A DNA stretch of 64,000 bases, taken from contig CM038925.1 in assembly GCA_021904315.1 (NCBI GenBank), positions 14,510,501 through 14,574,500 of the forward strand, in the 5' to 3' direction. Positions 1-11,285 of the stretch are shown here, in pieces. The position numbers and the translations under genes were made by a program. This DNA comes from Sphagnum magellanicum (lineage: Eukaryota > Streptophyta > Sphagnopsida > Sphagnales > Sphagnaceae). The notes beneath the pieces are model-generated. The model was not told where the DNA came from and ran no database searches. It was given only the letters and a program-made list of their open reading frames with translations. The first letter of the stretch is position 1; every line of letters starts with the position of its first letter.

Positions 1-1190
1 AGATTGCTGCAGGAATCTTATTTACAAATCAACCCTGTTCAACAGAGGTTTTTTCTCAGTGTATTCAGCTTTAGGTGAAAAATGAATTATCGTTGAGAGC
101 CTCTACATACTAAATAATAAACAAATTATGGGGATTTTTTCTAATCAACTTTGCTGAGACACAGAACATGTGGTCAGGGGGAGAATTTGTCCATAATCAT
201 GCTAACAACCTTTGGATGCTCATATATATGTTGGGAGCAATGTAGGTATGTATATTTTCACTTGGGAACAACTTTTGGGGTTTTTCAAGGATGTGATTTG
301 GAGTTAATATGGAACATAAAAGAATACCTTTAGCACTTTTATTGAGCATTTTTCAACTTGGGATTATCACAATGAACTTCTTTTCCTAATTATTGTGAAC
401 AAATTCAACTGCATGTTTGGGGAATGTGATTTTACAATTTGAAATTGTGAAAAGGAATTTGGTTGAAACCTTTCAGATACAAGGTTGGACTATATATTCT
501 TTAGAAAACAAAACCAACTTTGGAGTCATTACAAAACAACATTGAGAACTCATTGGATTCATTTCCAGTGGTGATCAATTTGTATTTTGTTTATAGTAAC
601 ATAAAGAGAACTATGTCCTTGCTACTTTGGACTTTTTAAGTTTGATGTGATCAAAAGCTTTTGATTTGTTACCAAAATAATCTTGTACAACATCATGACA
701 TAACATCATATGAATGTATTCCTTGTGCATTAAACAACAAAAAGGATTTCATTCCATTGAGAGATTAGGGATAGAAATAAGTTTTGTAGATTAAAACCCA
801 ACATATTTTATCATTACATTAGGAAATGAGCTCAACAACAACACTAAGATATTGCCGAAATCCAATTTTCTATTTTTTTAAAAATGACTAATAGCAAGAA
901 TATGGTACATCACAAATTATCTTATGAGCGGTAATCCACAAAATGGGTTGCAATCGAAAGCAAGAAAATTGTTTGAACCACAAATCCTCTTGGATGATCT
1001 TTTAAATTATGTTTCCCATAGAAGATGTTGCATTGTGGCAAACATGTTGAAGATTAAATGTTATGTTTACTATTCAAATACAAATGGTTGAATAGTGAAA
1101 TTTTTTGAACCCGTCTTCACTATCCAAATATTAATTGAACTAGATTAAATATGCTATTTAATTAAAGCAAACTGAAATATGAACCCCTTT
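1..1190. other. AT-rich non-coding DNA
   Basis: No gene is seen here. The only open frame reaching 60 codons (151-333) has no recognisable motif and typical AT-rich composition. There are long A/T tracts and few CpG dinucleotides. Confidence 0.6.
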
Positions 1191-1269
1191 GCAAATCTAG
1201 AAGAGATGAAAGTTAGAAAACCATTAATTGTGATAATGGTTTTCTAATTTTCATCTCTTCTAGATTTGC
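1191..1269. repeat. Near-perfect 36-bp hairpin (foldback)
   Basis: Arms 1191-1226 and 1234-1269 are reverse complements at 35 of 36 positions, with a 7-base loop (ATTGTGA). The one difference would form a G-U wobble in RNA read from the + strand, so a transcript could fold into an unbroken 36-bp stem. The arms begin with GCAAATCTAGAAGAGATGAA. This could be a foldback element or a small-RNA precursor. No flanking target duplication is evident, so its origin is open. Confidence 0.85.
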
Positions 1270-4200
1270 TTGTACTATCTACTCAGCATTGAAAGACTGG
1301 AAGAAACTGTCCACCTTTTCCACAATGCAAATTTCAAAACAAGTTTTTGAACCTTGAATGTCATAGCAAACTCATTGGTGATCATTTATGCTATTCTATC
1401 ACCAAGAAAAAAGCAAAGACAACAACCAAAAACACCATACTTCTACTAAGAAAACAAGTCGTATTGAGCCTTAGTTATCACATACTAAAGCGATCAAAAC
1501 AAGGCTTCACAAACATGCAGGCCTTGTCTTTTTAATAATAATAAAAATGATTTATTTTAATGGGATGGTAAGATAGAGAACATGATTTGGTAATTTGAAT
1601 GCAAAATGAATTGGTTTGTGATATGTCCAATAAGTTTTTGTTCATTCAAAGTGGCATTGTTGTATTGGTGCATTAGTCCATATATGGTCTAAATGTGTAT
1701 TATAAATTATAGTACTTTTGTGCAATATAATTGATATATGTTCATGAAATTTTGTAATGTTGTTGATTGTGGTGTATGTGTTAACATATTTATATTGAAA
1801 TCATCAATTATTACAATTAGAAAATTTGTACCTATTGTTTTTAGTATAATGTTTAGAATAGAAATAAATTAATTGGCTTGCACTTTTGGTGGCTTATAAA
1901 TTGCAATTACATGAAAGGATTTTCACATATCTTTATTAAAAGTTGCGATGATGAATTTTGCACCCAAATTTGTAATTTCATAAATATTCAAGGTGTTATA
2001 TGACATAAGTCTATTGTAAAATCTTTTCTATTTAAAGGTAATAATATACTTGTAAATTTCATTGATGGTTTTGGATATTGAGATTGATAAATTTGTTGAC
2101 ATTTTTTTCTACTTGTCCATTTCTGTTGATGTATTTGATTATTACAAATTCCATGTTTAAGTATGCTTTGATTAACGGTTAGTTATTTAACAACAAAAAA
2201 TTTAATATTTCATTTGAAAAAATACCAAATTGAAGGGAGTTTCCTAACCATAATAATTCATGGTCATGAGCTAAACCTCCTTATTGAAATTTTGAAATGA
2301 AAAAATAATCTTTAATTTTACCCCAAAAAATCAAAAACATTTAAATAATTTTGGAACTATTCATTTTATGTTCATAATATCATACACATGTCACAAGTTC
2401 ATTTCTAACAAGCTCTCTTTCATCCAATACATCATCATTTTTACCATAATGTTGAACATAAAAATCTTTTAGTGTTTTACTAAAACTTGAGCAATTTTTC
2501 ACACTTGTAATAAATGTAACAAAAATGTTGGATCTCCAAGTTGATTTCATGGCAAAAAGATTTTTTTGAAGTCAATCCAAATAATTTGGAAATGTTTTAG
2601 CACAATTAATTTTCTATAATCTAAATCAAAATTTAAATTTTATTCTAAATTAACATTAGTTGATACATCATTAACTATTAACATGTGATTTATTATTTTT
2701 TCTTTTCAAATACATATCCATGCAGAGGATAATATAAAATAAATGAAATTTTTAATTATTTTTAAAACATATGTTAATTACATGATATGCAATTTTTTAA
2801 TTAACATTTGTTAATTCAAGTTGTATTTCTTTTTATATGAACATTGAAAACATGGTCTTGGATGTCCAAAAACCAACATTGGATTTTTTTTTTAAAACAT
2901 ATTTATCACAAAATAATCTTAATAGTCAAAAAACTTTCTATAGGTGCAATTGTAAACAATCTTAAATCATCATCAATCATTTGTTCTGCATCCAAAACAT
3001 TTTGTTCTAACATGTTTTGCAATTTTCTTTTATATTTTTTTCAAAATTGTTTAAACTATCTATATGATGATTTTTTTCAAATTCATCCTTTTGCAATTGA
3101 TCATTTTGCAAGTTCTACAAAACCTTGCCAATTTGGTGCAAATGCAAAATGAGGTGCAATACATCATTCTTCTATTTCATTTATTTAACATTAAAAAAAT
3201 ACATATTTGGTTTATTATTTACAATATGGTTCTGTAAAGTTATTTTAAATTTTTTTTAATAAATATTTTTTTGACAAGACGTACACATCAATATTTTATC
3301 ATTAACATTCACAATTTTTTATAGAATTGGGGAATTGTTCAATATATCTTTGACAACAATAACAAGCACGTCAAGGAATATCCTCGATATATATATTTAA
3401 TTTCATAACATATGTATTATTAAATTATCTTTCATCACTATTTTGTTGGATTGAAACAATTTGTCTAATTTAAAACTTCATCATTTATGAATTATTTTTC
3501 ATTGGAGCATCACTTTTAATATTTTTTATGTTCTTCAAATTTATTTTCCATCATGTCATTTTGGCAAATTTGCATTACATTCTAATTATCTTGTCAAAAT
3601 TTGAACAATTTTTTTTTTTTTAAATATTCAATATGTTTTAAATTTTGCTTGATTTTTGTTGTATTTAAACCTAAACATGGATTTTCATGAATAAATGTTA
3701 ATGTAATGTCTTGTATGGTCCATTCAAGATGAGTTTTTTGTAATTTGTGATAATGCATTATTTAAATGGAAAGTGCAACTAAATCTTTTTCATTTTGTTG
3801 ACTTTTTTTTTGTTCATTATTTATGTCCATAAAACATGTACAATGTTTTTTGTCTCATTATCTACATCATTTGTGAAAATATCCATGTTATTTGAAACAT
3901 TATCAAATAAGTCTAAAGGTTTAAAATGATTATTTCTATACAATATTTGAAATTGTGTTTCCATTTTACCCTTGTACTTTCATCATTATTAGACCATTAT
4001 TTTTATTCCATACATGAATTGAACATTGTAAATATTTTGATACCTAATGTATTCCTATAAAATCTCCCCTACAATCCACCTTCTATTGCAAATTTTGACA
4101 TTTGTTGATGATAACTTTCTTCATCATTTGCTCGCCCATGGTGCAAATCTCTTAATTTAATTTATGCCTATGGCATTCTCATGCTTTCAAAACACCAAGT

Positions 4201-4485
4201 TCTAAACAATTCCACAAATATTTCATACTATTTCTATAGAAAAAATTTGAACTCATTGAATATTTTAACAAGTAGGTTATAGCATCAAATAAATAATCGC
4301 CAACATTGTATTTAAAATTAGTGTCATGAACCAAACTCATTCAATTTCATATCTATATCCATAATATATGTTTTTCATTAGTTATAAATCATATACTAAC
4401 TTTAATCTTAAAATGTTGATTTTTCTTTGCAAAAGTCTTTTAAATATTCAAATAATTGTTGTTCTTGTTTCAAAAGATTCCATTT
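1270..4485. other. AT-rich non-coding DNA, no gene seen
   Basis: There are many T and A runs and few CpG. The longest open frame (2844-3152, 102 codons) is low-complexity (K/I/F/S/N-rich), as expected from AT-rich sequence by chance. I see no splice-flanked exon, known domain or strong tandem repeat. Confidence 0.5.
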
Positions 4486-4625
4486 CACTACAACAAAAGG
4501 TGTCCCTATATGCTAAATGATTTCACTAGATGTTGAATAAATTCACTGGTCATAATGAATAGAACCTAATGGGGAAGCAATGAATTCACTAGTCTAGTGA
4601 CTGCAAACTAATGAACTACACCCAA
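4486..4625 (+). mobile_element. CACTA-like transposon end (left terminus)
   Basis: The sequence CACTACAACAAAAGG at 4486-4500 resembles the plant CACTA (En/Spm) terminus CACTACAAGAAA. It is followed by repeated TTCACTAG-type motifs (near 4522, 4552 and 4605), including the palindrome CACTAGTCTAGTG near 4607. CACTA elements carry such short subterminal repeats. I could not find the matching right terminus, so the extent is unknown and this may be an orphan end. Confidence 0.4.
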
Positions 4626-4639
4626 ATTTTGTAATAATG

Positions 4640-5160
4640 TTTGTTTTGCAATTTGTAATCTTTTACAAAAATTTTGAATATTAAACTGATTATTTAATTT
4701 CAACTCTTTTCAAGTAAAAATTTGCATTTAATTATTATATTTAAAACTCCAAATTCAATCGCAATACCACAAAAATATCATGAATTTTCATTTAAAATAA
4801 TATTGGCACTAAACCTTCCACAAGTACCAAAAAGTTTCAATGTTCAACTTTATGACAATATTTTCAAATTTTTCAAAATGCCAATTTTACAATGTAATTT
4901 TTGGAAACTGTTATATTTATATTTAGAAAAGTTTTTAGAACAACACAAAGTCTAATAATAAAAAAATTATTTGTTGTAAAAAAAACACTTATATTTTGGT
5001 TAATTGATGTTAATATCAATTTAACTATATTTTGAAATATGAAAAGTTACAAAATTTTAATGCAACAAGTGTAAGAATGACCCAATAAACCCATCATTTA
5101 GTCCTAGCCAAGAAAAAAATCCCATTATTTAAATTATGTCCAAGTGTCACCAAAAAATGA
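4640..5160. other. AT-rich non-coding DNA
   Basis: No gene is seen. The open frame at 4722-4955 (77 codons) has low-complexity composition and no motif. Confidence 0.5.
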
Positions 5161-6180
5161 AAGGATCAAACAACAACACGACCCCTCTATCGAACCCACT
5201 CAGATAGAATGTGAATGGGTGTCTGACTACCAAACCAGCAGCATGACAATGGCATTAATTTGAGTCCAAAGCTTTTGTCCTTTGGCTCTACTAAACCCCG
5301 ATGAAAGGCACACATCACTAGTGCAAACTCCCCTTTTTCTGAACTTCCACAGATTTTACTCTTACTCAGACAAATCAGCAAGACAGAATCTTAGAAATCA
5401 AACTCATTAGCTCAAAATTTACAGAGTTCCCTGATGGCACAAGCTTTCTTCACTCCAGAGTTCTCATAAAAAATCTGTCAACCCTACTTAGCTAAGTCAC
5501 TGGCGCAATGGAGAGTTACAATAACTCAGCCAAGTTCTCCAAAAACAGATATACGGAGCGATATGTCTATCCATTTCTGAGCTCATCTGACATCTTCAAC
5601 TTTACCTTTCCAACTTCAACACAAAATCTCAGAAAAATCTCCTCTCTAGCACGACCTCAGCCTCTTGCTATACTCTGATCTCCTCTCCCTGAACAATGTT
5701 CATCAAGAATCAAAAACAATTTCTGGACTCTAACGCTCTCCTCCCCAAAATCAGACCTCTCAGTCTGTCTCCACATGCATTCCTGAGCTCTTCTCCCATC
5801 GTCCCCTCTCTACATGCCCACACCTTCCTTTTCTCCGTCCTTGGCTTCCTTCACAAGCCTCCGTCCTTCCTTACTTTTTCCACCGTCATCTCCTTAACAG
5901 CACATCAATGCGGCGCCATCCCCCTTCATCATTCGCACCACCTTTCTCCTATACTCCCCACCCCACACAGCCAGAGAGCAACACTTCCCATGCATCCCAT
6001 GCACGACCAGCACTAACCACCTTCCAAAATGGTAAAATCTGCCGCCCTCATCAATGAAGGTGACGGCTGGATTAATTCTAGAACCCTGATCAGTGAATCT
6101 GGCATTCACACAAAATGCACAACCATAGAATCCTTGTTCGGCCACTCCCTTTCTGGTTACACAAGTCCAAAATAGATTTT
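5160..6180. other. GC-raised island of unknown identity
   Basis: This block of about 1 kb has clearly more G+C and more CpG than its surroundings. Its + strand has a C/T-rich stretch (about 5640-5695) just before an ATG in good context at 5696, giving a 106-codon frame (5696-6016) rich in P, S, L and H. The opposite strand has an 83-codon frame (5894-6145). Neither shows a recognisable domain. Less CpG decay suggests either a younger insertion, such as an LTR fragment, or a remnant of an unmethylated gene leader. No LTR boundaries or target duplication were found. Confidence 0.35.
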
Positions 6181-8554
6181 GTCCAAGACTAATTTAACAA
6201 ATTTTATCCAAATCCAAAAACATTTAGTTCAATTCAAATCAAAAACCCAAAACATAATGTCCTCGATTCCATACAAAAGAAAATTTATACACATAAATCA
6301 AACTTTAATAAATATCATATTTGTCAACAAGAATTAACAGCCATTTTAGTTTTTACAATTTTTCTGCTTTTTACGCTTCTATAACATTTTTCACCAACTT
6401 TTATTTTGTAAGTACTATTTGTTCAACTTTTGCATTCTACTCATTTACAATTTTTTGTTCAAGACCTTTTCAATCTTGATCTTGGAACATTTTATCTCTC
6501 CACTCTTGTTTTTGAACTTCCTTTTCTTTAGAGATGAGTACCCTACAATCTTTGTTGTTGGGTTTTAAATTAATTAACTTTTAAGCTTGCTTTCTTTGAA
6601 TTTTTTAGGGTCTAATCAAATCATGATGAAACAAAAGCTTGATTCAAGGGAAACACAAAGTACACAATCAAAGACCTCCCTGCTTTCATGTTTGATTTTA
6701 TAGTTAATGCAAAGTTGACTCTCAAATGCCACCATACATTTACGATTATAATACTAGTAACCAACACATTTGTTTATTAACAAAGGTAAGTGGCATTTCT
6801 TGTAGACATTTTCAAAACATAATGTTGCAATTGGGATCACAAGGGTTCCAACCACTTGCAAGAACATATTTAACAACTTTAGTTTTGAACCTAAAGTATT
6901 TTCCTCCCAGGTTTCTCAACAAACAAAACAATAACATTTAAATACATTACTTCAAAATTGATGGAAAAATCTTAACCTCTTGTTCTTTAGCTATGAACTT
7001 TAATAACTAACCTTTAAAAAACATTAACATCATAGGAAGGGATTATAACAAAAATACTAAAATAACTTGTTAATAGTCATTGTTCACCATAAACAAAACT
7101 TCCAATGTTTTTCACCAACAATGTTGTAGGTCTACCAATGTTGTATAACTCCATAAATTGTGTGTATTGTGCATGAAACTAAATGAATAGAAATAATGCA
7201 TGCACATCATCAAGACTTAGGCCATTATCTACAACAAGAATGAATGACTTTGCAAATCACTTGTAAATACAAGTCACAAACATTTCCAAAGTCCCCAATT
7301 ATTCCAAATTATTTTTGTGCATGAACTCTAGAATAGAATAAGAAGCAACAAAATGTAAAAATAGTGGAAACTAATGGATGAGTTAAATGACAATAATAGC
7401 CCCAACTTTCAAGACAAATTTTGAATCCCCCTTTTCAAATTTGTTTATGAATGTCACCTAAAATTCGCAATCCTTACAAAAGACTTAACATTCAATTGAG
7501 GATAATATAATGACAAAGCTAGATCCAATAGTTAAATTAATTATCACATACCAACAACATCAATTAGCTCATAATGGATGTATTTATAACCACTACCAAC
7601 CACATCATAAGACCATTCAATTTATAATGTAACCTTCAAAAGATGCACCCAACATACGATGTTAGACATTCATTTGTGAGGTGACTTTCTATCCTTCTAT
7701 TCTTGGTTTTATGAGGTGACTATACTTGAAAGTACATACGCTACCGGTGAAGGAAAAAAATATAAATATATTTTAAAATGTTAAGTTGCGTTTGTAGTTG
7801 AAACCAGATAGCTTGCTTCCTATGCATGATTTACGATTTAGAATTGATAGATATATCTTCCAAGCTTGAACACTCCAAATCCTAGAATTTTACATTAAAT
7901 TGTCACCCATTCAAACCAACTTTAAGGATTAACATCAAGTTCAATTTGGTTGTAGACCACCAATCATTTAAAATATTACTCCTATCGCATATGTTGTCCA
8001 AATCAAGCTTGTCTTAACTCATTAGAAAGCTAACTATAAGGTGCATCTGCCTACCAAATTGTAGGCTCTGCACCTAGACTAGTAAGAAGTTGTGCTACCA
8101 AACCCAAAAGGGTTTATGAAATTCCTTTACAATTTCAAGCTCCCAACATTATCTTATTCACTTCTATTTTTTCAAAATACCCCAAACAACTAACCCATTC
8201 TCCCTCTTTCCACCATCTACTAAGACTCATCATCCTTTTCTTCCCCTTCCCCAAGAAAACTAACACAAGAAGAAAACCCCCCCACATAACCATGCGCATT
8301 CATCATTCCTTATTCTAACATGAAATTGCTAAAAACCCCTAATAACTTTACCACATTTGACTATCCTTGATGCAATTCTTAAAAATTGAGACTCGCACAC
8401 GATTATGTAAATATGGTTCGCATCATTATACCAACAACATTCAAAAATGGAGTTCTTTTCATGTTTGGGCTTGCAACAAATTATATCATAACAACACATA
8501 ACACTCAAAAGACCAAAAGAATACATAAAAAATCACAACATTACAAACAACATG
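6180..8554. other. AT-rich non-coding DNA
   Basis: No gene is seen. Short frames (6726-6941; 8329-8526 on the minus strand; 8386-8583) lack motifs and overlap each other on opposite strands, as chance frames do. Confidence 0.5.
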
Positions 8555-9337
8555 GCAAACTTATCCCTGGGTGGTACCACTAAAAATATCACACCCCAAA
8601 TTTATGAAACCCATCCAACTTCAAGACAACATAAGACTCACATAAAAAAAACTTTTCATTCCAAATTATTTATCAAAAGGTTACCCAAGTCATGTTGAAT
8701 TCAAAACTCTATTTAAATTTACAAAAGAATATGTTTTGATGTGAAAAATGAATGCATTAAAAAAAAAAATAGGAATGTCACACGAAGACTTTTTTTTATC
8801 AAGAACACAAAAACAATCCTTTTTTGGGAATTTTCCTTGGATATTAATTTTTTAAAATACTTCAAATGCCAACCTATTTGATGTTTTTTATAAATAGTTG
8901 ATTGAATCAATTTTCATTTAGTTATGAATTTTTAAAGTCACAATCATGAAGTCCTAAAAGACCATTGATATCAAGAACATAAATGATAACTATTTTTATC
9001 TTTTGTTATTTTAATGACTAATTTGGATCATTCACTTATGCATGTACTAAATAAACAAAACAACATATCTAATGTGCAAATGTAAGGACACTTAAAAAAA
9101 GAAGTCAGGAATTGGGTCAGGAATGGTTCAAGAAACAGAATGTTAATGCATATTATAAGTTTTTGGGTGCTCATTATTTTTCATGAGTGTGTGCATAGGT
9201 GGGGAAAACCTAGCCCACCTAGTCCAATCAAATAAACCAATGTATAATAAATGGAGTTTTATTTCTTAAATTGGGTCCAACTTTCTTGTGATTTTGGCAT
9301 GGTGGTTCCTACTAGTACCACCCAAGGAAAAGTTTGT
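8555..9337. mobile_element. Inverted-repeat element, MITE-like, copy A
   Basis: The left end (about 8556-8585) reads GCAAACTTATCCCTGGGTGG followed by TACCACTA. The right end (about 9303-9336), read on the minus strand, gives GACAAACTTTTCCTTGGGTGG followed by TACTAGTAGG. These match as terminal inverted repeats. The interior shares stretches with the element at 17200-17818, for example TTTAGTTATGAATTT near 8918-8932. There is no coding capacity. The ends do not match a superfamily I know, and no clean target duplication is visible, so boundaries are approximate. Confidence 0.6.
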
Positions 9338-10871
9338 CGAACAACAAATAGAAAATGAAACAAACTATATAAATCTTGCACACTTGCACTAAAATGTTCC
9401 AAATTATTCAAAATCCAAAACGAACACAAGGCTAAACAAAATCAAATAAAAAACACCACACTTTTTAAACTATTTGGTGTTAAGTTTAACCCCTAGGGAC
9501 CTATTCCATTAAGGTTGAACTTTTAGGATTTACACATCAGGGTTGTCAAAAAATTACAACTCAATTTTCATGGCTAACCTTAGGGCTAATTAAAAACTTA
9601 GGGTCTAACTTTTATGATTAAAACTAAACCTATAAATCACAACACATGTCTACAAATCATAATTCCATATTCATGACATTTTTCACAAAGATCACAAATT
9701 GAATTACATATTGACAAATGTTCAATTAGCAATTTTTAAAAAATCAAATATTAACATAAAAAATTTCAACAACAATTAATTAGTTGCAAATAATAACTTT
9801 TTAATTAATCTACATAAGACTCACAAATATTTAGATATTTTTAAAATACACAATGTACAAATGTTATTTGAAAATTCATCTATTTTCAATTAAATCAAGA
9901 AAACATGACATATGACCAATACATGATGTTTGGATGATAAATTCAAACCTTTACACAAAAGATACAATGTTGTTTGTTCACGCAATTGTTGAAAATTTAC
10001 CCATCACACAAATTCATCCACAAGTTTTTAAAACAAGGGTGAAAACACACTAAGGGTGAGCCACTTTTCATCAAAAAAGGTGATGTATAACGTATTATAA
10101 TACATAGTCAGCTAATATCTTGATGGTATCCTTTGGCTATCCTAAACACACGCAAAAAACTTTAAATTTTACATGACAACCTTTTGGAATTCAAAGTTTA
10201 CTTTGAATCAAAATTGATTTTGATCCAACAGTTAAATGAAGAAGATTGAATAAAATTAATGTACATACAATATATGATTTACATTTTTTCAATGATTACA
10301 CGGCCTCATGTCTGTGGCTCATAAAACAGTACCAAAAAAAAGAAAATTGAAAAAATAATGCAATTCCCATCTATAATTTCTCTTCCTCTTTGATATGCTA
10401 ATGGTTTTTTTTTCCAAAAATAGATATTGTTATGCATTTATTGTTTAAAAATGCAAAAAAACACTTTTTTGAATGAAATTTCATCCAAAAAGCTTAAATC
10501 TCTAAATGGTCCTATATTTAATTCATTTATATCAATATCATACACCATAAAAAAATTCACCCAATAATTCCACTCAGAATCTTAGTTTTGAAGTTTATAT
10601 GGAAATTTTTCAAACTTTGTGACAAGTATTATTTTGTCACAAATATATTCCATATACTTCAAGTTTTTCATTTTTTGTTGGATTTTTAAAAATAATTTAT
10701 TAGATTAATTTTTAAATCAATCAAATATACTTAAAACCAAAAAAAAATCCAAGATTTGATGTCTATACATTACCAAAACAATTAATTTTAAAAAAAACTA
10801 TACTTGTGACTCCAATTTTTGGGGGGCTTAGTGTGCTTATGCCCACAATCTAACTTCAATGATATCCTATG
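9338..10871. other. AT-rich non-coding DNA
   Basis: No gene is seen in this stretch. It has homopolymer A/T runs, few CpG and no open frame of note. Confidence 0.5.
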
Positions 10872-11285
10872 CATGTTATATTCTTTGTTGTCATGTCTTG
10901 CTTCAATAAGAACAACACTCAACAAATGTTTTGCTTTTGTTATATTGTCTTGCATCCACACAAAAAAAAGATTTAATACATGTTCTATTTTTTGTTATCA
11001 TGTCTTGCTTCCATAAGAACAACACTCAATAAATGTTTTGCTTTTGTTATATTGTCCTACATCCACACAAAAAAAAGATTTAATACATGTCCTATTTTTT
11101 GTTGTCATGTCTTGCTTCCACAAGAACATTCAATATATGTTTTGATTCTACTATCTTATCTTTGCATCCACAAAAATGAGATTCAATACATGTTCTATTT
11201 TTTGTTTTCATGTCTTGTTTCCACAATAACAACATTCCACATGTTTTGCAATTTGTTGTCTTAACTTGCCTCCACACAAACAACA
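10872..11285. repeat. Tandem array, four copies of a ~107-bp unit
   Basis: Units begin at about 10872, 10979, 11086 and 11189 with CATGTTCTATTTTTTGTTGT-like sequence. They contain TCATGTCTTGCTTCCA, then AAATGTTTTGCTTTTGTTAT, then CATCCACACAAAAAAAAGAT. Spacing is 107, 107 and 103 bp. The first three units are very similar; the fourth is more diverged and the array fades out near 11285. Small frames seen here (10819-11016, 10980-11264) are the repeat read through and carry the same peptide twice. They are not evidence for a gene. Confidence 0.92.

Noticed and set aside
10819-11264. Two overlapping small proteins with a repeated cysteine-containing peptide
   Set aside because: They are the 107-bp tandem repeat translated; the peptide repeat follows the DNA repeat.
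10872-11285. CRISPR array
   Set aside because: Units are contiguous 107-bp tandem copies with no unique spacers, and the DNA is eukaryotic.
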